This document shows, piece after piece, positions 38,401 through 50,400 of a stretch of DNA of 64,000 nucleotides. Positions within the stretch are counted from its first letter, which is position 1. The number at the start of each line of letters is the position of its first letter. The translations under genes and the position numbers were made by a program. Below the pieces are notes generated by a model. That model did no database searches, was not told where the DNA came from, and saw only the letters and a program-made list of their open reading frames with translations. Origin of the DNA: Sipunculus nudus (lineage: Eukaryota; Annelida; Sipuncula; Golfingiida; Sipunculidae); the NCBI GenBank assembly GCA_026874595.1, contig CM049313.1, positions 37,788,659 through 37,852,658 of the forward strand. Direction: 5' to 3'.

Positions 38401-41400
38401 ATATTGTTTACATCAAGCTAGTGTCATGCAGTTTGCAAGTGCTCAGCTCCCCAGCTTCAGCTCTCAGTTCCTAAAATTTGGCATGCAATTAGATGTCTCA
38501 AAAATCCCCTACCATGCCAAGAATTTGGTCACTAGGACTTAATACCTTCGAGATATTAATGAAAAACTTCATTTTTAGCTCAGCTGACTGAAAGTCATCT
38601 GAGCTAAAGCGATCACTCTTTGTCCGTCGTCCGTCTGTCCGTCCGTTAACCAGGCACAAATCGTAACCGCTGAACCTAGAATCTTGTAACTTGGGATTCT
38701 GAGAGGTCCATGAAAAATCTCCTTGGAAACCAGAAATTAGGTCTCTGTTACACATATCCTTTGAGCTATGGGGCCCCAAAGTACCCCCCAGAAAAGTCCA
38801 AAATTTCATACAAAAACTTCAATATCTCAATAACTACTTGACTGATGGTCATGATTTTTGGCATACATATTGATCATGAGATGTTCCATCACTTCCTGCA
38901 GACTGGTGGCGCCACCTGTATTTTTCGATTTTTTACAAATTTTTTTCTCTTTTTTTGAGACCTTTAAAAATGTGAACATCTGTTAACAAGGCACAAATCG
39001 TAAAGCCTAGACCTAGAATCTTAATTCTTGATACACTGAGAGGTCCATGAAAAATCTCTTTGGAAACCAAAAATTAGGTCTCTGTTACCCATATCCTTCG
39101 AGCTATGGGGCCCCAAAGTACCCCCCAGAATAGTAAAAAATTTCATACAAAAACTTCAATATCTCAATAACTACAACACTGATAATCATGATTTTTGGCA
39201 CACATATTGATCATGAGATGTTCCATAAGTTCCTGCAGACTGGTGGTGCCACCTGTATTTTTCAATTTTTTTACAATTTTTTCCTCTATTTTTGAGACGT
39301 TTAAAGATGCTGTCATCTGTTAACGTGGCACAAATCGTAACCGCTGGACCTAGAATCTTCATTCTCGACACACTGAGAAACCTATTAAAAGTCTCAGTGG
39401 AAACCATAAATTAGATCTCTGTTACCCATATCCTTCGAGCTATGGGGCCCCAAAGTACCCCCCAGAAAAGTAAAAAATTTCATACAAAAACTTCAATATC
39501 TCATTAACTACTTGACTGATGGTCATGATTTTTGGCATACGTATTGATCATGAGATGTTCCATCACTTCCATATCCTTTGAGCTATGGGGGGCTCCCAAT
39601 AACCCCCCAGAATAATGGAAAATTTGATGAAAACAAACTGCAACATCTCAATAACTACAACACTGATGGTCATGATTTTTGGCATACATATTGATCAAGA
39701 GGTGTTTCATCAGTACCTGCAGACTGGTGGTGCCACCTCTATTTTTCAAATTTTCACAATTTTTTTTTCTCTATTTTCGAGACCTTTCAGGATGTAGTTA
39801 TCTGTCAACAGGGTACAAATCGTAAGGACTGGACCTAGAATCTTCATTGTTGACACACAGGGAGACCCATGATAAGTCTCCATGGACACCTGAAATTAGG
39901 TCTCTGTTACCCATATCCTTTGAGCTATGGCACTCCAAAGTACAGCTCAGAATAATGGAAAATTTGATACAAAAGCTGAAGTATCTGAACAACTAATGCA
40001 GAGATCACCATAATTGTTTTCATGGATATTGATCATGGAGTGTTTCATCAGTTTCTGCAGACTGGTGGCACCACCTGTATTTGTTCGGGTTTTTTTACGA
40101 ATTTTTTTCTCTATTTTTGAGACCTTTAAAGTTATGAACATCTGTTAACAGGGCACAAATCATTAAAACTGGACCTAGAATCTTCATTCTTGACACACAG
40201 GGAGACCCATGAAAAGTCTCCATGGAAACCTGAAATTAGGTCTCTGTTACCCATATTCTTTAAGCTGTATGGCTCCAAATTACCCCCCAAAATAATGGAA
40301 AATTTGATACAAAAACTGCAGTATCTCAATAACTACAACACTGATGGTCATGATTTTCGGCATACATATTGATCATGACCTGTTCCATCAGTTTCTGCAG
40401 ACTGGGTGCGCCACCTCTATTTTTTAGCTCAGCTGACTGAAAGTCATCTGAGCTATAGCGATCACTCTTTGTCCGTCGTCCGTCTGTCTGTCCGTCTGTC
40501 TGTCCGTCTGTCCGTCTGTCTGTCTGTTAACCAGGCACAAATCGTAATGACTGGACCTAGAATCTTAATTCTCGACACACTGAGAGACCTATGAAAAGTC
40601 TCCATGGAAACCAGAAATTAGGTCTCTGTTACCCATATCCTTCCAGCTATGGGGCCCCAAACTACCCCCCAGAAAAGTAAAAAATTTCAAACAAAAACTT
40701 CAATATCTCATTAAATACTTGACTGATGGTCATGATTTTTGTCATACATATTGATCATGAGATGTTCCATCACTTCCTGCAGGCTGGTGGCACCACCTGT
40801 ATCATTCAATTTTTTACGAATTTTTTTCTCTATTTTTGAGACCTTTCAAAATGTAAACATCTGTTAACAAGGCACAAATCGTAAAGACTGGACCTAGAAT
40901 CTTCATTCTTGACACACTGAGGGACCTATGAAAAGTCTCCATGGAAACCAGAAATTAGGTCTCTGTTACCCATATTATTCGAGCTATGGGGCCCCAAAGT
41001 ACCCCCAAGAAAAATAAAAAATTTCATACAAAAACTTCAATATCTCATTAACTACTTGACTGATGGTCATGATTTGTGGCATAACTATTGATCATGAGAT
41101 GTATCATCACTTCCTGCAGACTGGTGGTGCCACCTTTATTGTTCGATTTTTTACGATTTTTTCCTCTATTTTTGAGACCTTTAAGGATGCTGTCATCTGT
41201 TAGCATGGCACAAATCGTAACGACTGGACCTAGAATCTTCATTCTTGACACACTGAGAGGTCCATGAAAAATATCCTTGGGAACCAGAAATTAGGTCTCT
41301 GTTAACCATATCCTTCGAGCTATGGGGCCCCAAAGTACCCCCCCCCCCAGAGTAGTCAAAAATTTCATACAAAAACTTCAATATCTCAATAACTACATCA

Positions 41401-44400
41401 CTGATGGTCAAGATTTTTGGCATACATATTGATTATGAAATGTTCCATCAGTTCCTGCAGACTTGTGGCGCCACCTGTATTGTTTGATTTTTTACGATTT
41501 TTTCCTCTATTTTTGAGACCTTTAAGGATGCTGTCATCTGTTAACGTGGCACAAATCATAACGACTGGACCTAGAATCTTCATTCTCGACACACTGAGAG
41601 ACCTATGAAAAGTCTCCATGGAAACCAAAATTAGGTCTCTGTTACCCATATTCTTCGAGCTATGGAGCCCTAAAATACCCCCAAGAAAAGTCCAAAATTT
41701 CATACAAAAACTTCAATATCTCATTAACTACTTGAATGATGGTCATGATTTGTGGCATAACTATTGATCATGAGATGTGTCATCTGTTCCTGCAGACTGG
41801 TGGCGCCACCTGTATCGTTCGATTTTTTACGATTTTTTCCTCTATTTTTGAGACCTTTAAGGATGCTGTCATCTGTTAGCATGGCACAAATAGTAACGAC
41901 TGGACCTAGAATCTTCATTCTCAACACACTAGAAGACCTATGAAAAGTCTCCATGGAAACCAGAAATTAGGTCTCTGTTACCCATATCCTTCGAGCTATG
42001 GGGCCCCAAAGTACCCCCCCCCCCCCAGAGTAGTCAAAAATTTCATACAAAAACTTCAATATCTCAATAACTACATCACTGATGGTCATGATTTTTGGCA
42101 TACATATTGATTATGAGATGTTCCATCAGTTCCTGCAGACTGGTGGCGCCACCTATGTTATCTATCAAGAGGGTACAAATTGCAACAACTGGACCTAGAA
42201 ACTTCATTCTTGTCATGCAAGGAGGCCCATGAAGAGTGCCTGTGGAAACTTGAAATTAGGTCTCTGTTACCCATATCCTTCAAGCTATAGGACTCTGAAG
42301 TATCCCTCAGAATAATGGACAATTTGATACAAAAGCTGAAGTATCTGAACAACTTATATGGAGATCATCATGATTCTTTGCATGGATATTGACCATTAAG
42401 TGTTTTTAGCTCAGCTGACTGTAAGTCATCTGAACTATCCCTCAGAATAATGGACAATTTGATACAAAAGCTCAAGTATCTAAACAACTATTGCAGTGAT
42501 CACCATGATTCTTTGCATGGATATTGATCATGGAATGTGTCATCAGTTTCTGCAGTATGGTGGCACCACCTGTATTTTTTTTATTTTTACGAATTTTTTT
42601 CTCTATTTTTGAGACCTCATAAGATGCGGTCATCTGTTAACATGACACAAATCGTAACAACTGGACCTAGAATCTTCTCTCTTCACATGCTGAGAGGCCC
42701 ATGAAAAGTTTCCTTAAAAACTTGAAATTAGGTCTCTGTTACCCATAACCTCTGAGCTATGGGGCTCCGAAGTACCCCCCAGAATAATGGAAAATTTGAT
42801 ACAAAAGCTCATGTATCTGAACAATTATTATATTGATCACCATGATTCTTTGCATGGATTTGATCATGAAATGTTTCATCAGTTTCTGCATTCTGGTGGC
42901 GCCACCTGTATTTTTTCAATTTTTAGCTCAGCTGACTGAAAGTCATCTGAGCTGTAGGGATCACCTTTTGTCCGTTGTCTGTCCGGCCATCCAGGCACCT
43001 GTCTGTTAACAGGGCACAAATCGTAACCGCTAGACCGGGAATCTTCTTACTTGAAATCCTGGGAGGTCTATGGAAATTCTCCTTGTAAACCTGAAATTAG
43101 GTCACTGTGACCTATATTCTTCGAGCTATGGGGTTCTGAAGTACCCCCCAGAATAATGCAAAATTTAATACAAAAGCTCAAGTATCTGAACAACTAATGC
43201 ATTAATCACCATGATTCTTTGCATGGATATTGATCATGGAGTGTTTCATCAATTTCTGGAGATTGGTGGCACCAGCTATATTTTTTTTATTTTTTACGAT
43301 TTTTTTTCTCTACTTTTGTGATCTTTAAACATTTGGTCATCTGTAAACAGGGCACAAATCATAATGACTGGACCTAGAATCTTCTGTCCTCACCTCCAGG
43401 GAAGCCCATAAAAGGTCTACATGGAAACCCGAAATAAGGTCCCTGTTACCCATATTCTGTGAGCTATGAGGCTCTGAAGTACCCCCAAGAATAAAGATTT
43501 GGTCATATATTAACACGGCACAAATCATAATGACTGGACCTAGAATCTTCTGTCCTCACCTCCAGGGAAGCCCATAAAAGGTATACATGGAAACCCGAAA
43601 TAAGGTCCCTGTTACCCATATCCTTCATGCTCTGGGGCTCCGAAGTACTCCCCAGAATAAAGATTTGGTCATCTGTTAACAGAGCACAAATTATAATGAC
43701 TTGACCTAGAATCTCCTTTCTTGATATGCTGGGAGGCCCCTGAAAAGTCTCCTTGTGCACCTGAAATTACATCTCTGTTACCCATATCCTTCATCCTATG
43801 CGGCTTTGAAATACACCCCAGAATAAACATTTGGATTTGTTAACAGGGCACAAATCATAATAACTGGACCTAGAATTTTATTTTTTGACATGCTGGGAGA
43901 CCCCTGAAAAGTCATCTTGTAAACCTTGAAAATAGGTGTCTGTTACCCATATCCTTCGTGCTACAGAGCTCCATAGTACCCCAATGAATATTGGATGATT
44001 TTATACAAAAGGTCAAGTTTGGAAAAAGTATTTCATTCAAATTTGACATTCAGATGATAAAATTACTTTTGTCAATGTCTTCCTGGTCAGCTGAGCGTCA
44101 TGACCCCTGGGTCACTTGTTTCAAATTTATACGATTTTTTTTCTCTTTTTTTGATACCTTTAAAGATGTGGTTATCTGTCAACAGGGTACAAATCGCAAC
44201 AACTGGACCTAGAATCTTCATTCTTGTCATACAAGAAGGCCCATGAAAAGTGCCTGTGGAAACTTAAAATTAGGTCTCTGTTACCCATATCCTTCAAGCT
44301 ATAGGACTCCGAAGTATCCCTCAGAATAATGGACAAATTGATACAAAAGCTGAAGTATCTGAACAACTAATGGGGAGATCACCATGACTCTTTGCATGGA

Positions 44401-47400
44401 TATTGATGTTTGTAAGTGTTTTTATTAGTTTCTGCAGACTGGTGGAGCTACCTGTATTTTTGTACCCATCAAAACGAAGTTTTGTGGATACTATGTTTTT
44501 GACCGGGTTCCTCCGCTGTTGCCGCGTTCGTTTCCAGAGAGCTCCTCTGGGACTTGATTTTATCAGCTTTCCAAGCTCATATCTCGGGAACCGTTTGACT
44601 GATCAGGAAATAAAATTTATACTAATGCAGCCCTTGGATAGCTCTATAACATACACAAAAAATGGTGGCGCCACCTGTAACCATGTTTGCACAGTGTCCA
44701 TCTGTTCATCTGCCTTTGGTTAAAATCACTTATATCTCTGCAGTGAATTGACTAATTCACCTGAAATTCGGCATGCGTATACATCCTGAATAGCTTTCTT
44801 GATTTTATGACAGGTGGCGCCACCTACATTCTCATTCACGCTGATGACATCCAAGCTCATATTTCGGGAACCGTTTGACCGATCGGGCCAAAATTTTGCA
44901 TGTATATAGATCTAACATAGCTCTTTATCATACGCTAAACTGGTGGCGCCACCTGCAACCATTTTTGCACAGCGTCTGTCTGTTTGTCTGCCATGCAATA
45001 ATGTCACTCATATCTCGGCAGTGGTTTGACATATCTGCCTAAAATTTTGCAGTTTTATACATCCTGGATAGCTTTCTTGATTTTATGACAGGTGGCACCA
45101 CCTACATTCACGTTCACGCTGATGACATCCAAGCTCATATCTCGGGAACCGTTTGACCGATCGGGCCAAAATTTTGCATGTGTATAGATCTAACATAGCT
45201 CTTTATCATACACAAAACTGGTGGCACCACCTGCAACCATTTTTGCACAGCGTCTGTTTGTCTGCCGTGCAATAAAGTCACTCACATCTTGGCAGTGGTT
45301 TGACATATCTGCCTAAAATTTTGCAGTTTTATACATCCTGGATAGCTTTCTTGATTTTATGACAGGTGGCGCCACCTTTATTCTAGTTTATGCTGCAGAC
45401 ATCCAAGCTCATATCTCGAGAACCGTTTGAATGATTGGGCCAAAATTTTGCATGTGTATAGATCTCACATAGGTCTTTATCATACACAAAACTGGAGGAG
45501 CCACCTGCAACCATTTTTGCACATTTTGCACAGCGTCTGTCTGTTGGTCTGCCGTGGCCTAAAATCACTCATTTCTCTGTAGTGGTTTGACATAACTGCC
45601 TAAAATTTTGCAGGTTTATACATCCTGGATAGCTTTCTTGATTTTATGACAGGTGGCGCCACCTACATTCTAGTTAACGCTGCACACATCCAAGCTAATA
45701 TCTCAGGAACCATATGACCGATTTGGCCAAAATTGTGCTTGTGTTTAGATCTCACATAGGTCTTTATCATACACAAAACTGCAACCATTTTTGCACAGCG
45801 TCTGTCTGTTTGTCTGCCGTGGGCTAAAATCACTCATATCCATGTAGTGGTTTGACTTTTCTGCCTAAAATTTTGCATATGTATACAACTTGGACAGCTT
45901 TCTGGATTTGTGGTAGGTTGCACAACCTACATACATATTAAGGCTGCAGACATCCATGCTAATATGCAACATACCTCACTCTGTTTCCCCTTGCCACTCA
46001 ATCCATGCCTCACTTCACTCTGATTTTGGCAGATACACATAGTCACTTGTCGGCTACCCGTATTCTAGTTTTTAAAGTTTACACATTTTTTCTCTATTTT
46101 TCAGATATATAAATACAGACTAAATCTTGGCCTGTTGGTTAATCTGTTTGATGCTTCAGTTGAATGGGTATCTACCATTCTGATGATAAAATTTCCTTTT
46201 GTGAATCTCTTCCCAGTCAGCTGAGCGTCATGACCCATGGGTCACTTGTTCCATTAAAAACCCATTGTTACACTTCAAGACTGCCTAATATCAAAACCAC
46301 TGATCTGACTTTAATCATATATAATATACATATTTTTCTATACATTCTCTATGAACATGCCAGAAATGATGTCAGTATTGTGTAATTGTTTTAAGTTATG
46401 GGCCCAAACATAATGCACTTTGTAAAAAATCAAGAAAAATATTTACTCCCTTAACAAGAGGATTGCTGAAGCTAGAGATTTTTTGTCAGAGATGTAACAT
46501 TATTAATCAAGATTCAATTGAATACCCAAAATTTAGTTCTGAATTTCCAAATTTTATAAGTTATTAGTATAAATATAAAATTAGTACCTTAAATTTTGCC
46601 CAACTTTGACCATGGCATGTTTGTTTCATGTGAGCACTGTTGATATAATTTTCATATCATGCACACATAAAGATTTCAACTTTTTAGTTTAAAAAGCTGA
46701 AAGAAATTGGCCAAAAATTGTAGCTTTTATTAATGTTTTTATGAGACCATGTCAGACCTTGTCTCTCTGTAGCACCTTTTGAGTCACCTGTATGTTGACC
46801 TTGTTGAACTTTCAGCAAATTATGCATGCTTGAGGCGAGTCATAAACTGGGGCTCCAGGCAGCTTATTATATAATGGCCAGCCACAGTTGATCCAGGTGT
46901 CCAACCCAACTCATCTAGTAGTTTTAACCAACAACATAACAATAAACAATAAATTAATAAATTTTTATTGGTTTTTAATAACAAATTAAAGAAAAATAGA
47001 AAAGGAATTTGTTAGTTGATAATAACAGGAAATTAACTTGCAGTTACTGATGATATAAGAATCTTGTATCGATGGATAGAATGTCACGTATTCCAAATAA
47101 CACCATGCAGTCACCTATGGTATTTTTCAGTTCAATTTTAATGATAAAAAAGTAAATCATATTATTCATTACTAATCATTAGGGATCATATGAAGAAAAT
47201 TAATGATAGACAATGATGCAGTTGATAATATTATTATCTAGATTTCTACTGTGTCTATAGTTAGTACATTGATGTGAAATTAGTCCAAAGTGAATATATT
47301 ACATTTTTTTTTTAATATAAAGAAAAGCCATAAAACCAGGTACTTATGATCATTATTTAAATGTGTGAATTTTGTAAATTCTGGATTCTCAACATCATTG

Positions 47401-50400
47401 TTTGGTGAAAACTGAATAAATACCAGACATGGTGCGAATACTTTGCAATTGTATTTAAACACGAATATGAATATGTACTCCATTATAAAATTTCTTTCAT
47501 AAGAATGGGAATTCAGGTAAAAATGAAAGTATATGAATACCAGTGCAAATACTTTCAAAATGTATTCACGAATGCATTCATGAATATATTCTTTAATATT
47601 ATTTAAATAATCATTTCAGTCATATTTTATTTGAAAAAATCATAATATTCTCTTATATTTGGGACAATATTTGTAATTTTTTTAATAAATAGTTAAACTC
47701 TTATATTATATGTTCTGCTTATAAGTTATATGGCCAAGTCAAAATCTGTGTGACAATTGCTCTCCATTTGTTAATAAAATAAATAAAATTAATCCTCTTT
47801 CCTGTCTCCAAAGTACTATCAAAATCATACATAAGCTAAACAACAACAAATCATAATACAGCTTATTTTTGTTACCACATAAAACCAGCATGTGCCTCAT
47901 TTCTAAATCATACTTTTTTATAATATATAACAGCTGAGCGCTGTGACCCATAGGTCCCTTGTTTTTTATTGGTTTTTAATAACAAATTAAAGAAAAATTA
48001 ATAGAAAAGGAATTTCTTATTTGATGAGTAACAGAAAATTAACTTGCAGTTACTGATGATGTAAGAATCTTGTATGGATGGATAGAATGTCAATGTTATT
48101 CCAAATAACACCATGCAGTCACATATGTTATTTTCAGTTAAAAATTTTAATGATAAAAAAGTAAATCATATTATTCATTAATAATCATTAGGGATCATAT
48201 GAAGGAAATTAATGACGGGCAAAGATGCAGTTGATAATATTAATCTAGATTCCTACTGTGTCTAGTTAGCTCAGCTGACTATAAGTCATCTGAGCTATAG
48301 TCATATTCCATTGTCCGTTGGTCCGTCTGTCCGTCCGTAAGACTGGCACGTTTCGACACCGTTGGACCTATGAATCTGAAATTCGGCATGCAGTTAGATG
48401 TCCCCGAAATCTCCTACCATGCCAAAAATTGGGTCAATAGGACTTCGTTCCTTCAAGATATTAGGGAAAAAACGTGCCATTGCCAAATTTGGACAAAATT
48501 TAAGGTATTGATTTTTTATTTATGCTAATAACTTGGAAAATTTGCAAAATTCAGATCTAATTTTGGGTAAACAATTGAATCTTGATTAAATAAAGTTATA
48601 TTCCTGAAAAAATGTCTCCAGCTTCAGCAATTCTCATCTTAGGTGAGTAAATATATTTCTTGATTTTTTAAAAAGTGCATTATGTTTGGGCCCATAACTT
48701 AAAAAAATTACGCAATACTGACATCATTTCTAAAATGTGCATAGCGAATGTATAGAAAAATATGTATATTATATATGATCAAAGTCAGATCAGTGGTTTT
48801 GATATTTGGCAGTCTTAAAATGTAACAATGGGTTTTTAATGGAAAAATGAAGTTTTTCATTAATATCTCGAAGGAATTAAGTCCTAGTGACCAAATTATT
48901 GGCATGATAGGGGATTTTGGAGACATCTAACTGTATGCCAAATTTAAGGAACTTAAAGCTGAAGCTGGGGAGCTGAGCAAACTGCATAACACTAGCTTGA
49001 TGTAAACAATGTGACATGGTGCTTGAAAACTTGAATAAAATCTACAGTTTTTGATCAACTGGTTTCAAAATTTTTGGTTTTAACAGTTGAAATGCTAACA
49101 AAAACATGCTTTGAAAATTAAATCCACAGCAGTTACAGGTAAAAACGTGCCATGGTCAAAGTTGGGCAAAATTTAAGGTACCAATTTTTTATTTTTGCTA
49201 ATATTTTAAAAAATCTAAAAGATTTTGATCTAATTTTGGGTATACAATTTAATTTTGGTTAATAAAAGTAATATTATTGGAAAAAAAGTGCTTAGCTTTA
49301 ACAAGTTTTGTGTTAAGTGATCAAAATTCTTTCCCGATTATTAACAAAATGCATTATGTTTGGGCTCACAACTTTTTTAAATTATATAATACAGACCTAA
49401 TTTCTGGCATGTACATAGGAACTATATAGAGGATTATTTATGGTAAATATGAGGAAAAACAGATGAGTGGTTTTGATATTAGGCAGTCCTGAAGTGTGAA
49501 AATAGGGTTTTAATAAAAAATTGAGGTTTTTCCTTAATTTCTCAAAGGAACGCAAAGTCGCAAAGACCCAGTTTTTGGCTTGGTAGGAGATCTTGGGGAC
49601 ACCTAACATTATGCCAAATTTTGGATTCCTAGGTCTAAGGGTTTCAAACGTGCCACATCTACTGACGGACGGACAGATGGACGGACGACGGACAATGGAC
49701 CACGACTATAGCTCAGATGACTCAGTCAGCTGAGCTAAAAATCATATGATTTTCTTATTTTTTTTAAATAAAAATTATATTGGCACAGTATTTGTTATTA
49801 AATTAAATAGTTAAACTCTTTTATTATATGTGCTGCTTATAAGTTATATGGCCAAGTCAAAATCTGTGTGACAATAGCACTCCTTTTGTTAATAAAATAA
49901 ATGAAATCAATCCTCTTACCTGTCTCCAAAGATACTATCAAAATCATACATAAGCTAAACACCAACAACTCATAATAAAGCTTATATTTATAACCACACC
50001 AAACCAGCATGTGCCTCATTCCCAAAAATATTTTTTTTCATATATAACAGCTGAGCGCCGTGACCCATGGGTCCCTTGTTATACATATGTGTGCTTTATT
50101 CATTGACCAGCAAAATGTATTCATGGAGGCATGATATCATTGTTTGTGTGTTTTATTGAATGAACTAGATAGCACTGTCAACTGATTATTCTTTGGCTGT
50201 GAGATCTGCGAGTCCAAATTAGTCTGTGTGGGAGTAGGTTTGCGAGGGTTTAGCAATAAATGGACCATTGTTCTCTTATAATACTAATAATTGTGATAAC
50301 AAATATGCAGAATACTATGTCAGAAATTATTTCCCAGAGTAAAGAAGTCCGTGAATTATTTAAAATAAAAGTGTTTTGGCTGATTTGAAGGTCAGTGCCA

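Larger units (their letters stand above)
38577..46250 (+). mobile_element. B-family element B1, nested in A2, built of satellite units
   Basis: The 5' end is AGCTCAGCTGACTGAAAG, then GTCCGTCGTCCGTC. The 3' end is GTCAGCTGAGCG, TCAT, GACCCATGGGTC, ACTTGTT. The host text cttcattttt / ccattaaaaaccc is split exactly here and is unbroken at 48835-48860 (reverse strand). Inside are about 17 satellite units, internal B starts at 40426, 42408 and 42925, an internal B 3' end at 44125, and the C element at 44462-46068. Confidence 0.68.
37676..47963 (+). mobile_element. A-family element A2, nested in A1
   Basis: It repeats the A 5' end (AGCTCAGCTGACT at 37676) and the A 3' end (GACCCATAGGTCCCTTGTT, with one change in the palindrome). 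Flanks in A1 are aataaatcaataat on the left and ttttattggttttt on the right. The intact join, aattaataaatttttattgg, is present inside A2 itself at 46950-46970. Its own body is split by the B1 insertion (38577-46250). Confidence 0.65.
34519..50080 (+). mobile_element. A-family Helentron-like element A1, outer shell of a nest
   Basis: The 5' end AGCTCAGCTGACT (folding with AGTCATCTGAGCT) is followed by GTGGTCCATTGTCCGTCG. The 3' end at 50080 is CAGCTGAGCGCC, then GACCCATGGGTC, then CCTTGTT. Own sequence survives at 34519-35299, 37096-37675, 47964-48265 and 49738-50080; the rest is later insertions (hAT 35300, A2 37676, A3 48266). Family words include GGCACGTTTT and AGATGTCCCCAAGATCTCCT. There is no protein frame longer than chance, so the element depends on proteins from elsewhere. 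It fills most of the last intron of the TPR gene. Confidence 0.65.

Noticed and set aside
38498-44366. Many 60-106-residue frames with similar peptides (NRDLISGFHGDFSW, ICATLTDDSILKGL)
   Set aside because: They repeat with the 335-base satellite on both strands, are broken in most units and have no known domain.
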